From Sophora flavescens (lineage: Eukaryota; Streptophyta; Magnoliopsida; Fabales; Fabaceae), in contig CM061069.1 in the NCBI GenBank assembly GCA_030762895.1, positions 8,928,805 to 8,992,804 of the forward strand: a DNA stretch of 64,000 nucleotides, read 5' to 3'. The position numbers and the translations under genes are program-made. Each line of letters starts with the position of its first letter. Position 1 is the first letter of the stretch. Under the pieces are notes generated by a model that ran no database searches, was not told the origin of the DNA, and was given only the letters and a program-made list of their open reading frames with translations. Of this stretch, positions 22,653 to 32,246 are shown in pieces.

Positions 22653-23839
22653 AACTTGTGGATGAAGAGTTCCGAAGGAAGAAGTGGGTTGAACCCCAAG
22701 ACCTCCCGCCCTACATGAAGGTTCCGTATCCGGAAAGATTGAAGAAGCCTCAACAGGATAAGCAATTCAATAAGTTCCTTGATGTCTTCCGAAAACTTCA
22801 GATTAACATTCCATTTGCGGAAGCCTTGGAACAAATGCCATCATATGCTCGGTTTATGAAGGAACTTCTCACTAAGAAGCGGAGGATTGTGGATGAAGAA
22901 ACGGTTGCTTTGACCGAGGAGTGTAGTGCCATTCTTCAACGGAAACTGCCTCCGAAGTTGAAGGATCCCGGTTCCTTCTCGATACCATGCACCATTGGGG
23001 GAATTACCTTCGGAAAAGCATTATGTGATCTAGGGGCAAGCATCAACTTGATGCCCCTCTCGATGATTAAGAGGCTAGGGATCAAAGAAGTAAAGGATAC
23101 GCGAATGTCACTCCAACTGGCCGATCGTTCTATCAAATATCCCTATGGAGTAGTCGAAGACTTGCTCGTGAAAGTTGACAAGTTCATATTCCCAGTGGAC
23201 TTCGTGGTGCTCGACATGGATGAAGATGCTGAGATACCTCTCATATTGGGTAGACCTTTCTTGGCCACCGGGGATGCCTTGATAGATGTGCGGCAAGGGA
23301 AACTCACCTTAAGGGTGAATGATGATAAGGTGGTCTTCAATGTCTTTGAAGCGATTAAGCACCCGGAAGAGAAGTCAGCTGTGTATCGAGTGGATGTGGT
23401 GGACCCAACTGAAAAGGCAAAGGCAACTCGAGAAGACCATGATCCTTCATTGGCAACAGTATCGATAGGATCTCATGAGGAAGACAGTGAGGAAAAAGGC
23501 CCTTCGGGGGATGAGGTCTACCTTGAGTGGCTACGAGACATGGAACCCATACCGAGTCTCCCAAGGGAAGAATGTGCAAGGAAAGAACTCAGCAGCAAGG
23601 GAATGAAAAAGAAGGGTAAAGCACCAAGGTTGAAGGGTAGTACAACCGTGGTGGTCAATAAAGACAACAAGTTGATCCAAAAAAAGACCATCGCGGAGTG
23701 GAGAGTGCGTGCGGATTATAGAAGGATGCTGGACTTAAATGAGCTGTCCGGGAACAGCTTGCGAGTATATCAAAGTGCACAAACCTACAAAGAACGGGCC
23801 AAGGAATGGCATGGCAAGCAGGATCTTCCTCCGGATTAA
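22613..23839 (+). CDS. Element B protease ORF fused to an RT stub and integrase tail
   Basis: 408 codons, one base out of phase with gag and overlapping it by 40 bases. The aspartic protease has CDLGASINLMPL (about residues 138-149) and LILGRPFLATG (about 210). Downstream the frame reaches the beginning of RT (AEWRVRADYRRM, about residues 360-371) and then passes directly, in frame, into the integrase C-terminal segment LDLNELSG...YKERAKEWH before a normal stop. RT, RNase H and nearly all of integrase are absent. The deletion keeps the frame open, so a stable Gag-PR product is possible. How the frame would be reached (frameshifting, or a broken indel) is unresolved. Confidence 0.88.
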   Translation: MASDKGPEQGGRLKLVDEEFRRKKWVEPQDLPPYMKVPYPERLKKPQQDKQFNKFLDVFRKLQINIPFAEALEQMPSYARFMKELLTKKRRIVDEETVALTEECSAILQRKLPPKLKDPGSFSIPCTIGGITFGKALCDLGASINLMPLSMIKRLGIKEVKDTRMSLQLADRSIKYPYGVVEDLLVKVDKFIFPVDFVVLDMDEDAEIPLILGRPFLATGDALIDVRQGKLTLRVNDDKVVFNVFEAIKHPEEKSAVYRVDVVDPTEKAKATREDHDPSLATVSIGSHEEDSEEKGPSGDEVYLEWLRDMEPIPSLPREECARKELSSKGMKKKGKAPRLKGSTTVVVNKDNKLIQKKTIAEWRVRADYRRMLDLNELSGNSLRVYQSAQTYKERAKEWHGKQDLPPD

Positions 23840-23887
23840 CCCTGAGAGGCGACTTGAGTAAGGCTCGGGACGTTAAACAAGCGCTAC

Positions 23888-23903
23888 TTGGGAGGCAACC
23901 CAA
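23888..23903 (+). other. Conserved hairpin after the B pol remnant
   Basis: TTGGGAGGCAACCCAA, 49 nt after the stop, preceded by GTTAAACAAGCGCTAC. Identical core in A and C. Confidence 0.75.
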
Positions 23904-25271
23904 GCTAGGTACCCTCTCCTTCCCTCACTCTTGTTTTTGTTTTTGTTTTTGTGTTTGTTTTGTTTTTGTTTGTCACTCTTGAATAATTTGAGAAGATCAA
24001 GAGTTGTTGTATGAATGTCGTGTCGGCAAGCCTTTTGGATTTTGATTAAATGGAGCATAGATGGATTGCATGAATTATATTAACCATTGATGATTTCCCC
24101 TAGGTTCTAGTAATAGAAAAGTTGATCCCCACTTAAAAAATTGAAAACTGAACTTTGAGAATTTTATTGTGATTACTTGATTTATGATAAGTTTGGGGTG
24201 AGGGGGTGCACACACTAGGAATCGTATCTCGGTCAAACAATTTGCAAAATGTCCAGGAGAGGATTTGAGCCTCCAACTCTGTTTTTGAATGTGTGAATCA
24301 CTGTTAAGTTGCACTTTCCCGAATTTGCTTGAATCTCTATATGGTTTGCATGATTATGTGTTGCATCAAATGATTTAGGCAATTTTCTTTGAATAACTAC
24401 TTGGCCTGAAAAGAACCATCCCTAATGCATGTTCCCTAGTTAGCCAAATTGAGCCCAATTGACCTATGGTTTCTTGATGACCCTACATTACGAGCCAAAA
24501 TCTGAAAAAGCATGTTAACCCAATCTTAGGATTAGGAGAGCATGGAAATGAGCAAGAGAAAGGTTGTGAGAAACTAAGTTTGGGGTGGCTACAAGGTATG
24601 TGTCATATTGGGATGAGAAAAAGAAAATAAAGGTTGACCCAAGGCAAAAAGAAAAGAAAAGAAGAAAACAAAAATTGCCAAAAGAAAAGGGGCAAAACAA
24701 AAATAATATCAAGGAAAAGGTTGTAGTCACCCGAGCCCAAATGAAAAATGGAAAGAAAGGAATTTGAGTGGAAAATGTGTTTAATGCTCATGCTCTCTTA
24801 GTTCCTAGGGACTTAAGCCTAAATATCCTTGATTATCCTACCCTCAGCCAGGCCCCATTACAACCTTTAAAAGACCTTTTGATGTTGCATGCATGTTTTC
24901 GTGGGAACTATGTTTGAGATGAAAATCAAATTCATGGGAAGTGCTCATGATAAGTGAAATTGAGTGAAAAAGTTGAAAGCCTAGACAAACTTGAGCGAAT
25001 GAGTGAAATACTAAATGCCCTTGTGAGGAAGGCAATTGTTTGAAATAGGTGATCTTCCTTTGTGTGTATCTTTGAGCCTCAACTTAGAGTAATGATGGCA
25101 TGAATGATAATTTCTCAATTGTTTAAAGTAGATGAATGTGGGGATTACATTAATGAAAAAGGAGGGGAATCAAGAAAAAAAAAAACTGTTTTGAAAAGTT
25201 GCATGAAATTTGTGCGAAAATTGATTAGATCTTTAGGCTTGCCAAGTCTTGAGTCGTTTTTGAGTTTTAAG
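23904..25271 (+). other. Non-coding 3' region of B with PPT-like tracts
   Basis: No convincing ORF; the 60-70-codon frames here are low-complexity. Two internal PPT-like sequences resemble the real PPT: GATAAGTTTGGGGTGAGGGGG (about 24186-24206) and CTAAGTTTGGGGTGG (about 24573-24587). An A/G-rich stretch runs from 24600 to 24770. Confidence 0.65.
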
Positions 25272-25310
25272 CTTGCTTGGGGACAAGCAAGGTTTAAGTT
25301 TGGGGTATTC
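25272..25310 (+). other. 3' stem-loop and polypurine tract of element B
   Basis: An 8-bp stem CTTGCTTG / CAAGCAAG closes GGGA (25272-25291), followed after one base by TTTAAGTTTGGGGTATTC abutting the 3' LTR. Confidence 0.82.
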
Positions 25311-26877
25311 TGATAAGCCTCTGGCTTATCTAGTTTTATGACTAGATGAACTAGGGTTCATGCGCCTATTTATTCGAGTTCACTCTCGTTTTCGCCCAAA
25401 TTTGCCTTGTTTTGATCCTAAGTTGGATTTTGACTCGTTTTGCGTCTTTTGTGTAGTTTTTAGATTCTTTTGGATAGAATTACGCTTGTGGTTGCTTGTG
25501 TTATTTTCAGGTCCATAAGTGAGGCTCTAAGAATTAAGGAAAGTCAAGAAATAGTGGAGATTGCCATTCTGGGGATTCTCGCCCCGCGAGAGGAAGCTCG
25601 CCCCGCGATAGTTTGAAGATCTGGGAAGACAGAGACCATCACGGCCTAGCCGTGATTCTCATCACGGGGCGTGAAAGGAAGGTTCGCGTCGCGAGACGTC
25701 CTTCGCTTCGCGAGTGTGTGAACTCCAGAAAAGTACCAGAGTCAGAGACCATCACGGCCTAGCCGTGATGTATATCACGGCCGTGACCTAAAAGCCATAC
25801 AAGTCAGAGACCATCACGGTCTAGCCGTGATGTGTATCACGGCCGTGACACAAAATCCACACAAGGCAGAGACCATCACGGCCTGGCCGTGATTCACATC
25901 ACGGGCCGTGAAAGGCGGGCTCGCGTCGCGAGACATCCTTCACGTCGCGAGAATTCGAATTCCAGAAGTGCGCCAGAAGCAGAAGCCGTCACGGCCTGGC
26001 CATGATGGCCATCACGGCCGTGACGCGTGGCCTCCTTATAAATAGAGCAGATCAGAACAGAAAAAGAGGACTTTTTGGATCAGAATTTTCAGAGACCTTT
26101 TGTAACCCTTATTCTGGGATTTCTTCTCCTTTTCTTTTCTCTTAATTCTTAGGCTTAGGATGAATTCCGATTGTACGTGCGTTGTTGTTACGGACATGAG
26201 GAACTAATCCTCTTGTCTAGGGGATCGATGAAGCCACCCATGGCGGCATAGTGTTCATGTAATGTAACTCTCTCTCCTTTAATTCAATTATGGTTTTCCA
26301 ATTCTGTTTTCATTGTGTCGATTATATGCTAGCGTGATCGACTAGTTAAGCGTGTTGAGGCCTAGCGGCGATTCACGTTTTAGAACTTGAATTGGGAACA
26401 TCGGTCGAGTATTGCACGAGAGTGAGTAGGAGATCGATGCAACCTATAGGGAACAAGAATTAATAGAATTCGAGATTAGGGTTAAGAGACCTAGCAAGTA
26501 ATTAACTCAAATCATCGAATACGTCCTAATGAGCACGGAAGTGGATTTAGGAGAATTTAGGGGTCCCGGTTGACATTAAAATTGAACGTAGGGAGGAGAA
26601 TATCATCACTTGGGTACTTTGCATGATTGGGTAGGTGAATTCGAAACCTTAGATGTTTTTATTTCTGAATTTAATCACCATAGCGTTATTTGAATCGATT
26701 CTGGAATTTGCGATCTCAATCTCTTTCTCTCAACCACCTTCTATTGCTTAACCAACGTATCGGATTTCTTGACAATTTAGTCGAATTGGTAACCCAATCC
26801 TTGTGTTCGACCTCGGTAGAATCTTACCGTGTTTTTATTACTTGCGACGACCCGGTACACTTGCCGGAGTCACAACA
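25311..26877 (+). mobile_element. 3' LTR of element B
   Basis: 1567 bp, 237 bp longer than the 5' LTR because the block around 25631-25867 contains additional CACGGCC(N)GCCGTG and CTCGCGTCGCGAG modules separated by GCAGAGACCATCACGG-like spacers. Otherwise nearly identical to the 5' LTR. Confidence 0.93.
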
Positions 26878-26882
26878 AACGA
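26878..26882. repeat. Target-site duplication of element B (right copy)
   Basis: AACGA, matching 19546-19550. Confidence 0.92.
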
Positions 26883-26948
26883 TATCCCTCTTACCTCTTT
26901 ATTACTTGTACGACTGTGTATACTTGCCTAGATTTGTCGTCACAAACA
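26883..26948 (+). mobile_element. 3' LTR of element A, last 66 bp
   Basis: TATCCCTCTTACC ... GTCACAAACA, matching the end of the A 5' LTR (10713-10778). Confidence 0.92.
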
Positions 26949-26953
26949 GATGT
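26949..26953. repeat. Target-site duplication of element A (right copy)
   Basis: GATGT, matching 9275-9279. Element C's coding sequence resumes directly after it. Confidence 0.9.
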
Positions 26954-27471
26954 ATCCTTTGAGTTTAATGTTTCATGTTTAAATGCTTTCAATACTTTGA
27001 AACATAGACTTGTGACCGCGCCCATAATCACTGAGCCCAATTGGGAATTACCTTTTGAAATTATGTGTGATGCATGTGATTTATTATGCAAGTAAAGTTT
27101 TAAATGATGCACAAGCTAACTATTCCTCCATTGAAAAAGAACGACTTGCAATGGTATTTGCATTAGATAATTTTAGATCTTACATTGTAGAGTCTAAGAT
27201 AATTGTTTTCACCGATCATACGACCATAAAACATTTGATGACAAAACAAAAGGCCAAACCTAGATTAATCTGGTGTATATTGCTTTTGCAAGAGTTTGTT
27301 ATTGAAATTAGGGACTGGAAAGGGTCCAAGAATGGAGTTACAGACCATTTGTCAAGGTTGGTCAATCCTGACGAAGAGGATAAATTAATTGATATCCAGG
27401 AAGAGTTCCCGGATGAGCGATTATTTGCTATCTTTGAAAAAAAGTTCTCTTTGGTTCGCGGATATGGGTAA
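26954..27471 (+). pseudogene. Element C RT end and RNase H (pseudogene)
   Basis: Continues the RT of 8632-9279 in the same reading frame. RNase H is recognisable from PFEIMCDA, YYASKVLNDAQ, FTDHTTIKHLM and DHLSRLV. A deletion of about 60 bp removes the segment after CDA (VGAVLGQR-type), shifting the frame at about 27085. The frame then stays open to 27471, where it enters the integrase linker. Confidence 0.88.
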
Positions 27472-29148
27472 CCACAAAGCTTCGAAGGTGATCCCAGAAG
27501 GACTTACTAGGCAACAACGGAAGAAATTCTTCTTCGATGCCAAGCACTACATTTGGGACGATCCCTTCTTGTTCAAGCAATATGTGGATGGGTTAATGAG
27601 GAAACGGATTCCTCATGATCAAATGGGGAACATGTTGTGGCATTGACATGGCCCGGAATATGGTGGGCTCTTTTGGGGAAAGAAAATTTCTGAAAAATTC
27701 CTCCAAAGTGGGTTCTATTGGCCCACTATCTTCAAGGATGCACAAACTTTTGCACAGAGGTGTGATCGTTGTCAAAGGGTTGGCAATGTTTCCAAGAGGT
27801 GTGAACTTCCTCTCCAAAGTATGTTAGAAGTGGCGATTTTTGATGTTTGGGGCATTAACTTCATGGGACCATTTCCGCCCTCATTCTCATTTCAATATAC
27901 AAAGCTTCGAAGGTGATCCCAGAAGGACTTACTAGGCAACAACGGAAGAAATTCTTCTTCGATGCCAAGCACTACATTTGGGACGATCCCTTCTTGTTCA
28001 AGCAATATGTGGATGGGTTAATGAGGAAACGGATTCCTCATGATCAAATGGGGAGCATGTTGTGGCATTGACATGGCCCGGAATATGGTGGGCTCTTTTG
28101 GGGAAAGAAAATTTCTGAAAAATTCCTCCAAAGTGGGTTCTATTGGCCCACTATCTTCAAGGATGCACAAAATTTTGCGGAGAGGTGTGATCGTTGTCAA
28201 AGGGTTGGCAATGTTTCCAAGAGGTGTGAACTTCCTCTCCAAAGTATGTTAGAAGTGGGGATTTTTGATGTTTGGGGCATTAACTTCATGGGACCATTTC
28301 CGCCCTCATTCTCATTTCAATATATTTTGGTGGCGGTGGATTACATTTCCAAGTGGGTTGAAGCCATACCAACAACAACGAATAATGCGCGAGTTGTCAT
28401 GAAATTCTTGAGGTGCAACATCTTCACAAGGTTTGGTGTCCCGAGGCTGCTCATTAGTGATGGTGGTTCATATTTTTGAAACAAACAAATGGATCACCTA
28501 CTAACAAGATATGGGGTCACACACAAAATTGCTACTTTGTACCATCCGCAAACCAGTGGTCAAGTGGAAGTTTCCAACCGCGAGTTGAAGCGAATTATTG
28601 AGAAGAACGTAAACTCATCACGGAAAGATTGTTCAAAGAAGCTAATGCACTATAGGGTTATAGGACCGCTTTCAAAACACCCATTGGTAGATCTCTATAT
28701 AATTTGGTGTTTGGAAAGGCGTGCCACTTGTCGGTTGAATTGGAGCATAAGTCCTATTGGGCAATTAAAGCCCTCAATTATGTTTTGATAAATTTGGTGA
28801 GAAGCGCCTACTGGACTTGAATGAGTTGACGTAGATCCGTATGCAAGCGTATGAAAATGCACGAATCTACAAGGAGCAGACAAAAGCATGGCATGATAAG
28901 CGTATCTTGCCTAGGTGGTTTGAACCGGGGCAATGGGTTATATTATAAAACTCTCATTTGAGGTTGTTCCGGGTAAGCTGAAATCCCAATGGTCTGGACC
29001 CTTCAAGGTCCACAAATTTTTTCCACATGGAGCAGTAGAGTTGGAGGGCAATGAACCGAGAGATTTCTTCAAGGTCAATGACCAAAGGCTCAAACACTAT
29101 TATGGAGAAGCTTTCCAAAGAGATCATCAGAGCTATAAGGTAGACTAG
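27472..29148 (+). pseudogene. Element C integrase (pseudogene)
   Basis: HHCC zinc-finger region (duplicated, see the tandem repeat), then the core GINFMGP...SKWVEA...LISDGGS and QVEVSNRELKRI, then the C-terminal WSGPF-FKVNDQRLKHY segment ending at the TAG at 29146-29148. The first catalytic position is N (GINF) where Athila has D. There is a TGA after GGSYF (about 28477), plus frame changes near 28640 and 28790. Confidence 0.88.
27475..28324 (+). repeat. 425-bp tandem duplication inside element C integrase
   Basis: 27475-27899 and 27900-28324 are near-identical direct repeats starting CAAAGCTTCGAAGGTGATCC and ending TCATTTCAATATA. They span the integrase HHCC region and the start of the catalytic core. 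A handful of differences (for example ACATG/GCATG near 27630/28055, CACAGAGG/CGGAGAGG) separate the copies. Both share the same TGA, so that mutation predates duplication. Confidence 0.93.
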
Positions 29149-29197
29149 CCCTTCGCGTGCGACGACCGTCAGGCTTGGGAAGTTAAACAAGTGCTAC

Positions 29198-29213
29198 TTG
29201 GGAGGCAACCCAA
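29198..29213 (+). other. Conserved hairpin after C pol
   Basis: TTGGGAGGCAACCCAA, 50 nt after the pol stop, preceded by GTTAAACAAGTGCTAC. Confidence 0.75.
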
Positions 29214-30529
29214 TGTTTATATCATTTTGATGCATAAAAAGAGTCATAAAAACTAAAAAAGTGTATTGATATAAGGTCCTTTAGTTAGAATATTTAATTT
29301 AGGAAGCATTTAGGACTTAGTTGCATTTAGGAAATAGGGGGCAAAAATTCTTCTCTGGCTCGCCACCCGAGCAAAGGTTCGAGACATAGCCCTAAAAATG
29401 AGGTATCTCTGTCTCGCCCTGTGGGAGGCTATTAGCCTCGTGAGACAGAGGCCAAAAAGTCAAGGCCTCTGTCTCGCCCAGCGAGATTTGCCTCACCTCA
29501 CGAGGCAGAGAAGATAACAAAAGAAGAAATTCCAGATTCACCCCACGAGCGTGTTCTCACCCTGCGAATCTGGCAAAGCTGAAAAGTCATGAATTCCATA
29601 TTTGCCCTGCGAATCGTGGCTCTCCCTACGAGCCAGAGCACCAGATTTGGGCCTCTTTGGTTGACGTTACGAGCCCGTGCTTGACTCTCGAATATGGGCA
29701 ACTAAAAGAGGGGCAATTTTCCAGATTCGCCTCGCGAGTGCTTGCTTGTCCCGTGAACCCTCAATTAGGGTTTTTAAATTGTGTATTTTCTTAAACTCGT
29801 CCTGTGAGCATGTGTTCGCCCCGCGAGCGAGAGGAATTTTTAACGCCCTGCGAGCACATCGAAGGCTCACTTGGGCACAAAACTTCAAATTCTCTCTCAA
29901 CTCTCTCTTCCTATCGTAATGCGAACAAGGGAACCCCTACCCCAACTTCATTCTTTGTAGCAAATTCATTATATCCTCATCATCAAGGTTTGGTTTTCCT
30001 TCTCTCACTTAATCTTGTTTGGAACTTTGAGTTTGGTTCATCCTCCCCTTGTATGTTTTGCGAAAAATTACAAACTTTTATCAAAGGAGGAGTGATGATC
30101 ATTATTCATGGATATTAAGGAATTTTTTTTATGATATACATGCTTATTATGGGAGAGTTAGGAATGTTATGTGATGACAATGATTATATGTGCTTGAACA
30201 TGAGTATGGTGAGGAATGTGAAGAGGTTTGGACTAAGGAATTTGATTGCTCTGATGTGATATTGTTAGAACCTAAGTTTGGGGTATCCTGGGAACTGTTA
30301 GAGACAAATACATGCTAGGTGGGGAATTGGGTACTTTTACTTAAATTAATTTAGAACTCTTTGTTCTAAAAATGCCATGAATAAATGTCGGGGTGAAACG
30401 AAATTCTGTGTTTTAATCCTTTGGACTGCCTGGAATTTAACTGTCAGTAGTTTAGGATGAAATTCTGAATTCTGAACTTATTTGATGTTGATATATATTG
30501 TGCATTGGGACTTTTCTGAGTTTCATGTT
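29214..30529 (+). other. Element C region between pol and the env-position ORF
   Basis: Non-coding. 29345-29850 carries many degenerate CTCGCCC(N)GCGAG-type inverted repeats, like those in the B LTR. A PPT-like CCTAAGTTTGGGGTATCC is at about 30270-30287. The remainder is AT-rich and unassigned. Confidence 0.65.
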
Positions 30530-31757
30530 ATGGCACCACCTAAATAGCCCACTGAGAAACAACAGATTAAGCACAAGAAGCTCCAGGTTGTGCAGGAGGA
30601 ACAGGTGTTCCCTGAGGGACCTGGTACTTCCTCTCGGAGTACCGCCCTTCTATTTTTTTCTGTTCTCCTGATCATGAGGAGCATTAAAAGCAGATAAAAG
30701 GGAAGGAGTTGGTACTTGAGAGGAAGGTGCTTCTTAAGGGGAACAACTATTCCTTCGTCTCTGTGGAGATTACTAGGAGGGGTTGGGATGTTTTAGCTTC
30801 TTTTCCTCAACTAGTTGACTTGAAACCTGTCAAGGAAATTTATACTAACACCTACAAACTTTCCCCCACTGATCATAAGTGTGTCACTATGGTGAGGGGT
30901 GTGCAGATGGTGGTTGAAGCTGCTGCCATCAACTCCTTCCTGGGTATTCAAACACCGGAGGACCACAGTGAAGCATCGGTGATGCCGACGATCCAGTTCC
31001 TTACCCAGCCTATTTTGGACACATGCTGCAAGTCGGGCACCTAGTGGGTCATCGGGACCTCTGGGAACTTGTTGACACTGATGAGGAGGGATCTGAATCC
31101 CGTGGCCCAGATCTGACATGCGTTTATCCAAGCCAACCTCATGTGCATCTCTCATGAGTTAGACATCACTGCTGCCCGGGCCCACCTTCTCTATGCCATC
31201 ATGACAAGGAAGAGCATTGACGTTGGCTCAATCATAGCCATGAATATTCAACAGAAGGCAAACTCCCTGGACAGGAAGGGGTTGATGGTTGATAGTTTCC
31301 TGATCACGGAGCTATGTGCTCAGGCTGGATTGGCTATTACTGAGGAGGCTGAGAAAGCCCCTCGGTAACCAATCGACCATGAGTACACACACCACCACAC
31401 CTATGGAGAGCCAGCACCACCCTGAGGCAGCGAACAACACCTCAGGCACCACAGCACCTATCCACTGATCAGATGCTGGTTATGATTTAGCACAACCTCG
31501 AGGCTATGATGCGGTCTAACGTGGCGGCTAGGGACTTCTTTAGGGAGCAGCTTAGAGCTTTTGAGGAGGGTCGGGTCCCAGTTTACCCATCTGAGGAGGA
31601 GATGGGACCTCGGTTTGGCTGGCAGGACTTTCCTGGGGACCAACGTGCCCAGCCAAGAGGGTGGGTACCCGAGGCACATCAACCATTGGACCCCAACCAT
31701 GACTCAGGGAACGAGGAGGATGAGGATGACCCACTGAACATGATAGTGTATGGTTGA
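30530..31757 (+). pseudogene. Element C env-position ORF (Athila third ORF), broken
   Basis: Starts at an ATG (30530) with a TAG five codons on. It then shows the protein family found after pol in many Athila elements and in plant 'putative plant transposon protein' annotations: VEITRRGWDVLASFPQLVDL, VRGVQMVVEAAAINSFLGI, RRDLNPVAQI, ARAHLLYAIMTRKSIDVGSII, LITELCAQAGL. The C-terminal part is acidic and Pro-rich. Frame changes occur near 30650 and 31450, with stops at 31042, 31117 and 31366. The role of this ORF (env-like or not) is unsettled. I see no clear signal peptide or membrane segment. Confidence 0.7.
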
Positions 31758-31949
31758 GTCCATGTTGGCTCAACCTTTATTTGTATTGTGGGATCCTATT
31801 ATTTTTATTTTGATGAGTTCTAGCTATTTGATTGGGTTGTATATTTTTATCTGCTAGAAACTCAGTTATTTTACTTGTCAGATATTTGATGTATTTTTAT
31901 TAGATTAATTTAGGGTTCTTGGTTTGGATGAAATTGAATTAGGGATAGA

Positions 31950-32245
31950 ATAATAATCACACTGGATCTATGTTTGATTGTGTAGGTGAAATCGTGACCT
32001 TAGATTCCCCCTATCATAATCTCAATCTTGATAATTGCTTTTGATTTGTTTTGATCTTGTTTTAATTAGATAATTGATTTGTTATCTCACTTGATCTCAT
32101 AATATTCTCTTTCCACTGACTTTGTCAAACATGGTTACTATCTTTGAATTTAGATAAATTGGTCACCCAATCCCTGTGTTCGATACTCGGTTTCATATCA
32201 TTTTAATTATTACTTGCTTCGATTCGGTACACTTGTCGGAGCCCA
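31950..32245 (+). mobile_element. Truncated 3' LTR end of element C
   Basis: Resembles the last ~300 bp of the B LTR in order: GTGTAGGTGAAATCGTGACCTTAGAT, AAATTGGTCACCCAATCCCTGTGTTCGA, ATTACTTGC, CGGTACACTTGTCGGAG. U3 is missing, and 31758-31949 (AT-rich) is unassigned. Confidence 0.65.
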
Positions 32246-32246
32246 T

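Larger units (their letters stand above)
19551..26877 (+). mobile_element. Non-autonomous Athila-type retrotransposon B
   Basis: A 7.3-kb element inserted in the A 3' LTR with perfect TSD AACGA (19546-19550 and 26878-26882). LTRs begin TGATAAGCC and end CACAACA. By eye they differ by about a dozen substitutions plus one 237-bp repeat difference, so this is the youngest insertion in the window. It has a perfect tRNA-Asp PBS, gag and protease, but RT, RNase H and most of integrase are deleted. Confidence 0.93.
9280..26948 (+). mobile_element. Athila-lineage LTR retrotransposon A (about 10.3 kb of its own, interrupted by B)
   Basis: Complete structure with 5' LTR 9280-10778, tRNA-Asp-type PBS, gag, pol (protease, RT, RNase H, integrase), non-coding 3' region, PPT, and a 3' LTR at 18227-19550 plus 26883-26948. 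It sits inside the RT gene of older element C with a perfect 5-bp TSD. Athila affiliation follows from the PBS, the CDLGASIN protease motif, the ATRKDHFPLPF/MDDF RT and LTRs of about 1.4-1.5 kb. Stops in gag and integrase, a frameshift between gag and protease, and an integrase-core deletion make it non-functional as read. Confidence 0.93.

Noticed and set aside
27615..28252. Two identical 70-codon ORFs as a gene pair
   Set aside because: Out-of-frame readings of the 425-bp duplicated integrase segment.
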